DNA from: JAQGMO01 sp050954505
GTDB lineage: Bacteria > Pseudomonadota > Gammaproteobacteria > Burkholderiales > Burkholderiaceae_D
Reading direction: 5' to 3'
Assembly (NCBI GenBank): GCA_050954505.1
Contig: JBPBPY010000153.1
Location: 1 to 8,613 of the forward strand
DNA length: 8,613 nucleotides
Shown: positions 1-6,038 of the stretch, in pieces
Numbering within the stretch: position 1 is the stretch's first letter
How the letters are laid out: each line of letters begins with the position of its first letter
Made by a program: the position numbers and the translations under genes
Notes under the pieces: model-generated
Seen by the model: the letters and a program-made list of their open reading frames with translations, nothing else
Told to the model about the DNA's origin: nothing
Database searches by the model: none

Positions 1-40
1 TTAATGCTCAGTCTATAGGGCATTGATTCCGCAAGACCGA

Positions 41-607
41 TCAGGCTTCCGGTTTGGCAGTCTTGTCCACCCAGCTGGCAAAGGTGGCCATGAATCTGCT
101 CATGAACTTGACGGTGTCTTCATTGGTGATTTTGCCGTCCTGGTTGAACAACTTTCCGCCGCCGCCGATGTAGGCTTCCGGCTGCTGCAGAATCGGCATG
201 TCGAGGAACACCAGCGACTGGCGCAGGTGATGGTTGGCGCCGAAGCCGCCCATGGCACCCGGCGAGACGCTGATGATGGCGGCCGGCTTGCCGCTCCAGA
301 TGCTCTGGCCGTAGGGACGTGAACCGATGTCGATGACATTCTTGAGCATGCCGGGCACCGAGCGGTTGTATTCGGGCGTGACGAACAGGACGCCGTCGAA
401 ACCCTTCATCTTTTCGCGGAACGCGGTCCAGGACGCCGGCACGTCGCCTTCGTCGAGGTCCTGGTTGTAGACCGTCAGGGCACTCAGGTCGATCAACTCC
501 AGCGCCAGGCTGGCAGGCGCCAGCGGCATGACGGCCTTGGCCCTCTTCAGGTTCATTGAATCCTTGCGCAGGCTGCCGACGATTACAGCGATTTTTTTGG
601 TTGTCAT
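41..607 (-). CDS. NAD(P)H-dependent FMN reductase, ChrR/YieF-like (flavodoxin fold)
   Basis: Predicted cytosolic flavoprotein of 188 residues that uses NAD(P)H to reduce FMN or small electron acceptors such as quinones, chromate or azo compounds; the real substrate cannot be read from the sequence. The N-terminal strand is followed by the phosphate-binding loop GSLRKDS (residues 11-17). The family-typical FMN-contact motif PEYNRSVPG is at 78-86, and HHLRQSLVFLD at 126-136 matches the ChrR-type dimer region. The length equals that of E. coli ChrR as I remember it. I chose the ATG at 607 because AAGGA lies about 8 nt upstream on the minus strand; the frame extends 12 codons further only to a TTG with no conserved sequence. 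It lies 106 bp downstream of cphA on the same strand, so read-through is possible, but no functional link to cyanophycin is evident. Family assignment is firm; physiological role is open. Confidence 0.9.
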   Translation of the reverse strand: MTTKKIAVIVGSLRKDSMNLKRAKAVMPLAPASLALELIDLSALTVYNQDLDEGDVPASWTAFREKMKGFDGVLFVTPEYNRSVPGMLKNVIDIGSRPYGQSIWSGKPAAIISVSPGAMGGFGANHHLRQSLVFLDMPILQQPEAYIGGGGKLFNQDGKITNEDTVKFMSRFMATFASWVDKTAKPEA

Positions 608-713
608 TCTGGATTCCTTGGTGAGATGAAGGGGGTGCGCCAAAACGGCGACCGCGCTATGGTATCAAGATTGACAACGTTTTGTCGTGCTGCCCGTGCG
701 CGCCAGATGGGTA
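608..713. other. Intergenic gap between cphA and the FMN reductase
   Basis: This 106-bp gap has no convincing intrinsic terminator after cphA. A short perfect inverted repeat, GACAA-CGTT-TTGTC, lies at 673-686, and a weak CGCC/GGCG stem at 638-650 lacks a T run. No clear sigma-70 promoter for the reductase was found, although the minus strand has an AT-richer patch near 660-685. Either read-through from cphA or an unrecognised promoter could serve the reductase. Confidence 0.4.
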
Positions 714-3284
714 TCAGCCCTCGCCCATGCGCCCGGCCAGATGCGCCAGCGCTTCATCGATCTGGTCGACCAGAATCAGGCACAGATCACCAGCCTCGAG
801 CTGGGCCAGCGCGGCATCGATGGCGAGGAATTCACCGCGGATTTCATCGATGCGGGTGGTGCGGCTGGCGCCTTCCAGCCCCTGGCGCAGCAAGGCCAGC
901 ACTTCGCCATCTTCACGGCCACGCTGGCACTGGTCCTGGTACAGCAGCACCGTGTCGAAGGCCGCACCAAGGATCTGGGTCTGCTGGCGGATGTCTTCAT
1001 CGCGGCGGTCGCCGGCGCCCGAGATCAGCACCGAGCGGCATCTGGCCGGCATGCTTTCCACCGCCTGCACCAGCGCCAGCATGGCGTCGGGATTGTGGCC
1101 GTAGTCGGCAATCACGGTGGCACCGCGATAGTCGAAGACATTGAAGCGCCCTGGCGCATTGTCGCTGTCGTTGGCAAAACTCTCCAGCCCGAGGGCAACC
1201 CGCTGCCAGTCGATGCCCAGGGCCCAGGCCGCTGCCACCGACGCCATGACGTTTTCAACCTGGAAGGCAATGGCGCCGTTGCGCGTGATGCGTGCCCGCG
1301 AGAGTGCGATGCGGTGTTCGTAGCTGCCTTCTGCGGCCACCAGATCGGCGCCATCGATGAATACCACGCGGTGTCCCTGGGCGCGGTGGGTGGCCATGAC
1401 GGGGTGCTGCACATCGGCGGCAAAGAAGGTCACCGCACCGCGGCTGTTGTTGGCCATGGCAGCGACAATCGGGTCGGCGGCATTGAGCACCGCGACCCCG
1501 CTGGCGGCGACATTCTGCACGATCACGCGCTTGAGCACCGCCAGGTCTTCGACCGTGGTGATGTAGTTCAGGCCCAGGTGGTCGCCGCTGCCGACATTGG
1601 TTACCACTGCCACCTGGCAGCGGTCGAAGGCCAGACCTTCGCGCAGCACGCCGCCGCGCGCCGTCTCGAACACGGCAGCATCGACGTCGGGATGCATGAG
1701 CACATTGCGCGCGCTGCGCGGGCCACTGCAGTCGCCGGTGTCGATGCGCCGGCCTTCCACATACACGCCGTCGGTATTGGTCATGCCCACGCGCAGGCCG
1801 GCATTGGCCAGCAGGTGCGCAATCAGGCGCACGGTGGTGGTCTTGCCATTGGTGCCGGTGACGGCAACCACCGGGATGCGGCCATCGTCGCCGTCCTTGA
1901 ACATCTCGGCGATGATGGCGTCGCCCACCGGGCGGCTCTTGCCATAGGATGGCGCCAGGTGCATGCGCAGGCCCGGCGCGGCATTGACTTCCACCACGCC
2001 GCCATTTTGCTCTTCCATTGGTTTCAAGACGCTGTCGCAAACCATGTCGACGCCGCAGATGTCCAGTCCCACCATGCGCGCGGCGGCAACTGCCGCTGCA
2101 GCGATTTCCGGATGCACGTCATCGGTGACATCGGTGGCGGTGCCGCCGGTGGAGAGGTTGGCATTGTTGCGCAGGATGACGCGCTCGCCCAGCGCCGGAA
2201 TGGTGGCAGCGGTGTAGCCTTGCGTTGCCAGGCGCGCCAGTGCAATGTCGTCGAAGCGGATGCGCGTCAACGAAGTCGAATGGCCGCTGCCGCGCCTGGG
2301 GTCGCGGTTGACGCGCTCGACCAGTTCCTCGACCGAACGCTTGCCGTCGCCAATCACCTGGGGGGGATCGCGGCGCGACGCCGCCACCAGTTTGTCGCCC
2401 ACCACCAGCAGGCGGAAGTCGTTGCCTGGCAAGTAGCGCTCGACCATGATGATGTCGCGAAAACCGAGCGCGGCATTGTAGGCAATCTCCATCTGCTCGC
2501 GCGTGCCGACGTTGACGGTTACGCATTTGCCCTGGTTGCCGTCGCGCGGCTTGACCACCACCGGCAAGCCGATTTCCAGCGCGGCGGCCCAGGCATCGTC
2601 GGCGCTGTCGACCGAGCGGCCGAAAGGCACCGGAACACCGGCGGCAGCCAGCAGTTTCTTGGTCAGCTGCTTGTCTTGCGCAATCGATTCGGCAATCGCG
2701 CTGGTGCGGTCGAGTTCTGCGGCCTGGATGCGGCGCTGCCGGCTGCCCCAGCCAAACTGCACCAGGCTGCCATCGGTGAGGCGGCGAAAGGGAATGTTGC
2801 GCGCCACGGCAGCATCAACGATCGAACCGGTGCTCGGTCCCAGGCGCACCTCTTCATCGAGTTCGGCCAATTGCGCCAGCGCGGCACGGTGGTCGAACGG
2901 CGTGTCGTCGCGCGCGGCCTTGCACAAGGCTTCGGCCAGTTCCAGTGCCAGGCGGCCGACGGCTTCTTCGGTATATTCGACCACCACCTGAAAGACACCC
3001 GGCTCCACCGTTTGCGTGGTGCGTGAAAACGTCACCGGACAGCCGGCCTGAGCCTGCAAACCGAGGGCCGCCAGTTCCAGCACCTGCGCCATCGAGACGC
3101 TGTCGTTGTAGCCCAGCGGCTGCAACGGTGACAGGCAAGGAAAGCGCGCCCGCAGCCGGCTCTCGAAACCGGGCAGGTCGGCAATCCGGCAACTCGATTC
3201 GTCGCAGGTGACCACGGCTTCCATCGCCGTGTGGTCACTCCAGAGGTTGGGCCCGCGCAATGCCCGAATGCGTGATACGTCCAT
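714..3284 (-). CDS. cphA: Cyanophycin synthetase CphA (ATP-grasp plus Mur ligase)
   Basis: Cytosolic 856-residue enzyme that makes the nitrogen-storage polymer cyanophycin by ATP-dependent addition of Asp to the backbone and Arg to each Asp side chain. The order is a CphA-specific N domain (residues 1-150, with ALRGPNLW at 8-15), an ATP-grasp domain (about 190-460; GPST at 149-152, loop DGNQGKC at 248-254, metal/ATP-binding EVNAAPG at 432-438) and a complete Mur-ligase domain. The Mur half has the P-loop GTNGKTTT at 477-484, FETARGG at 539-545, VTN with a following GDHLG at 561-571, GRFNVF at 712-717 and DYGHNPDA at 727-734. Length is normal for the family. The N domain lacks the histidines of the HxxEH motif kept in the neighbouring paralogue, and the ATP-grasp loop has Gln and Cys where CphA' has His and Gly. 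The gene starts 11 bp after cphA' with no clear Shine-Dalgarno sequence, which suggests translational coupling. Start ATG is supported by the conserved distance to LRGPN. Confidence 0.96.
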   Translation of the reverse strand: MDVSRIRALRGPNLWSDHTAMEAVVTCDESSCRIADLPGFESRLRARFPCLSPLQPLGYNDSVSMAQVLELAALGLQAQAGCPVTFSRTTQTVEPGVFQVVVEYTEEAVGRLALELAEALCKAARDDTPFDHRAALAQLAELDEEVRLGPSTGSIVDAAVARNIPFRRLTDGSLVQFGWGSRQRRIQAAELDRTSAIAESIAQDKQLTKKLLAAAGVPVPFGRSVDSADDAWAAALEIGLPVVVKPRDGNQGKCVTVNVGTREQMEIAYNAALGFRDIIMVERYLPGNDFRLLVVGDKLVAASRRDPPQVIGDGKRSVEELVERVNRDPRRGSGHSTSLTRIRFDDIALARLATQGYTAATIPALGERVILRNNANLSTGGTATDVTDDVHPEIAAAAVAAARMVGLDICGVDMVCDSVLKPMEEQNGGVVEVNAAPGLRMHLAPSYGKSRPVGDAIIAEMFKDGDDGRIPVVAVTGTNGKTTTVRLIAHLLANAGLRVGMTNTDGVYVEGRRIDTGDCSGPRSARNVLMHPDVDAAVFETARGGVLREGLAFDRCQVAVVTNVGSGDHLGLNYITTVEDLAVLKRVIVQNVAASGVAVLNAADPIVAAMANNSRGAVTFFAADVQHPVMATHRAQGHRVVFIDGADLVAAEGSYEHRIALSRARITRNGAIAFQVENVMASVAAAWALGIDWQRVALGLESFANDSDNAPGRFNVFDYRGATVIADYGHNPDAMLALVQAVESMPARCRSVLISGAGDRRDEDIRQQTQILGAAFDTVLLYQDQCQRGREDGEVLALLRQGLEGASRTTRIDEIRGEFLAIDAALAQLEAGDLCLILVDQIDEALAHLAGRMGEG

Positions 3285-3320
3285 GGATGTTTTATTCAGT
3301 AAGGAGTTTTTTTCGGATTC
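3285..3320 (-). other. A7 slippery run at the cphA'/cphA junction
   Basis: On the minus strand cphA' ends CCG AAA AAA ACT CCT TAC TGA, with seven consecutive A at 3313-3307. Cphase-frame arithmetic on coordinates shows that cphA lies in the -1 frame of cphA'. Reading that frame from the A run gives AAC TCC TTA CTG AAT AAA ACA TCC and then the cphA ATG, with no stop codon. A -1 ribosomal slip, or transcriptional insertion of one A, would thus fuse the two proteins. No downstream pseudoknot or upstream stimulatory Shine-Dalgarno was identified. The open frame may be chance over so short a distance. Confidence 0.4.
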
Positions 3321-5623
3321 GACTCATAGGTGCGCAAGGCGCCGGCGATCAATTCGTCCGGAATGCCCAGCGCCCAGCCTGCCGCCACGGCCGCCAGCAC
3401 GCTGTCGGCCTGGGCCGCCTTGGCCGGCTTCAGGCTGGTCAGGGCCAGCAGGATACGCTCCTGGCTGCCGGTGGCCAGCACGATGGCGCCATCACGCAGC
3501 AAGACGGCACGGCGACCGGTGGCGCGATGCGCTGCCAGCGCTGCGGCCACCGCGGCGGCGGCCGGGTCGAGTGCATAGAAGATCACGTCGCCATCGCACA
3601 GACCGGCCATCTCGACCAGGGCTGGTTCAGCGGCATTGAGAACCGCCACGCCATCGGGCAGCACCACATCGACCTGGGTGCGCGCCACGTTGTAGAGCTG
3701 GGCCGGCTCATGGATGTGGAATTCGGCCAGCCCGGCCAGGCCGTCGAGGTCGGTCACCACGCCTACCGCACAGCGGTCGTAGGCCAGGCCTTCGCCGAGG
3801 ATCTGGCGGTTGTCGTTCTCGATCACGGCGGCATCGATGGAACGATTGATCAGCAGGCGCTGGCCATTATCCCAGTTGACGGCGCTGGTCCTTGAAATCT
3901 GCCGCCCTTCGAGAAACAGGCCGCTTGCGCAGGCCAGTCCGACATGGCGGCCATGCAATTGCAGAAACCAGGCAACCAGCCGTGCAACCAGGGATGTGCC
4001 GGTACTGCCGTTGATGCCAATGACGGGGATGCGGCCATCGCCACGCCTGGCCACGGGCGCCACGGCGCTGGGCTGGACGTCGGTGGCACGGCGCCGGGTA
4101 GGCACGGCGGCCGGACCGCCGGCTGGCGCTGCGGCGCTGCCCAATGGCGCCGCAGCGGTGGGGTGCACAGCGGCGTTGTCGCCGGCGGCAGGCAGCGTGC
4201 CGAACAGATGGTCGATCATGGCCGCGCCGACATTGCGCGTGCCGCCGCCGGCAGGCTTGGTATGGGCCAGCAGGCCGGGGCCGGCATTGACTTCGATGAT
4301 GGCGCCACGCTGGCTGGCCAGTGGCCGGGAAATATCTTCGGCCACCAGGTCGATGCCGGCAATGTCCAGGCCGATCACGCGTGCGGCCAAACAGGCAGCC
4401 GCCGCCACTTCCGGGTGCACCAGCTCGGTGACGTCGACCGCCACATTGCCGTTGCGCTGGATCAGCACGCGCGCACCGGCGGCCGGCACCGCTTGCGCAG
4501 TCAGGTTCTGGCGTTCCAGCTCGAGCAGGATTTCCGGCTGTTCTTCCAGCACCAGCAGCGACAGCGGCGCATCTTCGCCTTCGCCGCGGCGCGGATCGGT
4601 GTTGATCTGTGCATCGACCAGGGCGGCAACGCTGCTGCTGCCGTCGCCGGTCACCCAGGCTGCTTCACCGCGTGCAGCGGCGACCACCTTGCGGCCAACC
4701 ACCAGCAAACGATGTTCATTGCCGCTGATGAACTGTTCGACGATGACACTGCTGCCCTGCCCCTGCGCCAGTTCGAATGCCAGCACGATGTCGGCGCGTT
4801 CGTGCAGCTCCAGTGCCACGCCGCGGCCATGGTTGCCGTCCAGCGGCTTGATGGCCACCGGCAGGCCGATATCCTGGGCCGCTTCCCAGGCGTCGTCGGC
4901 ACTCTCGACGATGCGTCCTTCGGGAATCGGAATGCCGACCGAGCGCAGCAGCGACTTGGTCAAGTCCTTGTCGCTGGAAATGCTTTCGGCGATCGCGCTG
5001 GTCTGGTCGGTCTCGGCCGTCCAGATGCGCCGCTGCAGGCTGCCGTAGCCGAGCTGGACCAGGTTGCCGTCATTGAGTCGCAAGAAAGGAATCGAGCGCG
5101 CCGTGGCAGCCTCGACGATGTGCGCCGTGCTCGGCCCCAGGCAATTGCTGTCGACCATCTCGCGCAGCTCGGCGACAACCGCAGCGGCATCGAAAGGCTG
5201 GTCTTCGATCGCCGCCAGCAGCAGCAAGCGGGCGGCAGCCAGGGCGGCGCGGCCAGTGGCTTCATCACGGGTGCGAAAAGCCACCTTGTAGAGCCCGCGC
5301 ACCCCGGTCTCGCGCGCCTTGCCGAAACCGGTCGCCATGCCGGCCATGGTCTGCAGCTCCAGCACCACGTGTTCGAGGATATGGCCGGCCCAGGTGCCGT
5401 CGCGCAGGCGCTGCAGGAAGCCGCCGCGCTCGCCGATGCCGCAGCGGTGCTCGATCAGGCCCGGCAGCCAGGCAATCAGGCGCTCGGACAGGCCGGGCAG
5501 CAAATTCGAGGGAAAGTCTTCCAGAACGCCGATATCGACCCAGGCTTCGATGACCGGGCGGTAAGTCCAGATATTCGGGCCGCGCAGATAGCTCACGCGG
5601 AGAAACTTGATGTCTTTAGTCAT
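3296..5623 (-). CDS. cphA': CphA'-type cyanophycin synthetase paralogue with degenerate, truncated Mur domain
   Basis: A 775-residue paralogue of CphA, first gene of the minus-strand unit. Its N domain (YLRGPNIW, residues 13-20) resembles cyanobacterial CphA more than its neighbour does and contains GHILEH with an HxxEH motif (H81, E84, H85). The ATP-grasp domain (about 185-475) looks intact: loop DGNHGRG at 263-269, EVNAGPG at 444-450. An Ala/Pro-rich linker of about 55 residues (476-530) leads to a Mur-like half whose P-loop reads GINGSTGTS (536-544) with no Lys. The FETARGG counterpart is IENDNRQ (601-607), the TN and DHLG motifs are absent, and the protein ends where CphA's C-terminal Mur lobe would begin. 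Arg addition by this chain alone is therefore unlikely. I chose the ATG (MTKDIKF) over an upstream in-frame TTG at 5638; AGGA lies 3 nt before it, which is tight, so TTG is not excluded. The last codons include an A7 run. Confidence 0.9.
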   Translation of the reverse strand: MTKDIKFLRVSYLRGPNIWTYRPVIEAWVDIGVLEDFPSNLLPGLSERLIAWLPGLIEHRCGIGERGGFLQRLRDGTWAGHILEHVVLELQTMAGMATGFGKARETGVRGLYKVAFRTRDEATGRAALAAARLLLLAAIEDQPFDAAAVVAELREMVDSNCLGPSTAHIVEAATARSIPFLRLNDGNLVQLGYGSLQRRIWTAETDQTSAIAESISSDKDLTKSLLRSVGIPIPEGRIVESADDAWEAAQDIGLPVAIKPLDGNHGRGVALELHERADIVLAFELAQGQGSSVIVEQFISGNEHRLLVVGRKVVAAARGEAAWVTGDGSSSVAALVDAQINTDPRRGEGEDAPLSLLVLEEQPEILLELERQNLTAQAVPAAGARVLIQRNGNVAVDVTELVHPEVAAAACLAARVIGLDIAGIDLVAEDISRPLASQRGAIIEVNAGPGLLAHTKPAGGGTRNVGAAMIDHLFGTLPAAGDNAAVHPTAAAPLGSAAAPAGGPAAVPTRRRATDVQPSAVAPVARRGDGRIPVIGINGSTGTSLVARLVAWFLQLHGRHVGLACASGLFLEGRQISRTSAVNWDNGQRLLINRSIDAAVIENDNRQILGEGLAYDRCAVGVVTDLDGLAGLAEFHIHEPAQLYNVARTQVDVVLPDGVAVLNAAEPALVEMAGLCDGDVIFYALDPAAAAVAAALAAHRATGRRAVLLRDGAIVLATGSQERILLALTSLKPAKAAQADSVLAAVAAGWALGIPDELIAGALRTYESNPKKTPY

Positions 5624-5645
5624 GCGTCCTGTTACCAATCAAAAC

Positions 5646-5665
5646 CTGTCATGACCGCTGTCATG
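5646..5665. repeat. CTGTCATG direct repeat with nested inverted repeat, possible operator
   Basis: CTGTCATG occurs at 5646-5653 and again at 5658-5665, a 12-bp period. The same stretch forms an inverted repeat CATGAC-CGCT-GTCATG at 5650-5665. It lies 23-42 bp upstream of the cphA' ATG and just downstream of the start site predicted from the sigma-54-like element. That is a suitable place for a repressor operator or a small leader hairpin. No regulator family can be named from this. Confidence 0.4.
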
Positions 5666-5677
5666 TGTTCAATTCAC

Positions 5678-5693
5678 TGCAGGACCGGTGCCG
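5678..5693 (-). promoter_or_regulatory. Candidate sigma-54 (-24/-12) promoter for cphA'
   Basis: On the minus strand the element reads CGGCACCGGTCCTGCA. Against the known RpoN consensus TGGCACG-N4-TTGCW it matches 9 of 12 fixed positions, including both invariant dinucleotides (GG and GC) with the required 10-bp separation. Transcription would start near 5667, giving a leader of about 44 nt before the cphA' ATG. Nitrogen control of a nitrogen-storage polymer makes this sensible, but matches of this quality arise by chance in GC-rich DNA and no NtrC-type binding site was recognised upstream. Confidence 0.35.
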
Positions 5694-5790
5694 CCCTTGC
5701 GCTATACTTGCCGCGCCGCGGGCAGCGCATCGGTCCTGTTCCACTGTCCTGCTTGCTGTGTTGTGCTGCGTCGTTGCTGCAGGATTGCGT

Positions 5791-5821
5791 GCCTGCCGTA
5801 TTGCGGGCCTGCCGTACTGCG
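5791..5821. repeat. Tandem 15-bp direct repeat in the divergent region
   Basis: GCCTGCCGTATTGCG (5791-5805) is followed one base later by GCCTGCCGTACTGCG (5807-5821), with one T/C difference. A looser third copy begins at 5822 (TGCCGACGATTGC). The surrounding 5750-5850 stretch is rich in TGC. It may be regulatory, or simply slippage-derived repetition in non-coding DNA. Confidence 0.5.
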
Positions 5822-5966
5822 TGCCGACGATTGCATGCAGACCAATGCATCCTGCGGCACGACCCGGCCTGTTTCACAACGCCCGATCGTGCACTGGCCT
5901 GCTTTGGACTGCCTTGGCATGCCGAGCGCGTTTCGCAACTGCCGCACCGGTTTCATTGCAGTTCAA

Positions 5967-5994
5967 TTCACAATTCCATCGCCGGCTTGATATT
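5967..5994 (+). promoter_or_regulatory. Candidate sigma-70 promoter for the ABC transporter gene
   Basis: TTCACA at 5967-5972 (5 of 6 to the -35 consensus) is followed after 16 bp by GATATT at 5989-5994 (4 of 6 to the -10 consensus). Transcription would start near 6001, about 38 nt before the ATG at 6039. The flanking DNA is locally AT-richer than the rest of the region. The match is modest. Confidence 0.3.
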
Positions 5995-6038
5995 CGTCCT
6001 GCCTTGTTTACCAGCACCTGCCAGAATCCGATGTATCG

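Larger units (their letters stand above)
5624..6038. other. Divergent regulatory region between cphA' and the ABC transporter gene
   Basis: This 415-bp stretch separates two divergently transcribed units and holds no convincing gene. The frames that cross it translate to unusually Cys-rich, low-complexity peptides with no recognisable domain. It contains a sigma-54-like element and a repeated CTGTCATG motif near cphA', a possible sigma-70 promoter near the ABC gene, a TGCC-rich direct repeat in the middle and a near-perfect palindrome CTTGGCATGCCGAG at 5913-5926. An isolated TATACT at 5703-5708 on the plus strand has no good -35 partner. Confidence 0.6.

Noticed and set aside
1..23. A possible minus-strand start ATG at 21-23 followed by six codons to the window edge
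   Set aside because: Too short to identify, with no clear ribosome site, so it cannot be called as a gene.
638..650. CGCC-AAAAC-GGCG stem as a terminator after cphA
   Set aside because: Only four base pairs with no T run on either strand.
671..676. TTGACA, a perfect -35 hexamer on the plus strand between the reductase gene and cphA
   Set aside because: No -10 element lies 16-18 bp downstream and no plus-strand gene follows.
687..3026. A 779-codon open frame on the plus strand opposite cphA, and a similar 753-codon frame at 3944-6205 opposite cphA'
   Set aside because: Both are antisense shadows produced by the GC-rich codon pattern of the real genes; their products are His/Ala/Gly-rich with no domain, while the minus-strand products match CphA throughout.
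3296..3320. The short CphA' C terminus as a sequencing frameshift that split one gene
   Set aside because: The next frame begins a full second CphA with its own N domain rather than the missing Mur C-lobe, and the degenerate Mur motifs upstream fit a naturally shortened protein.
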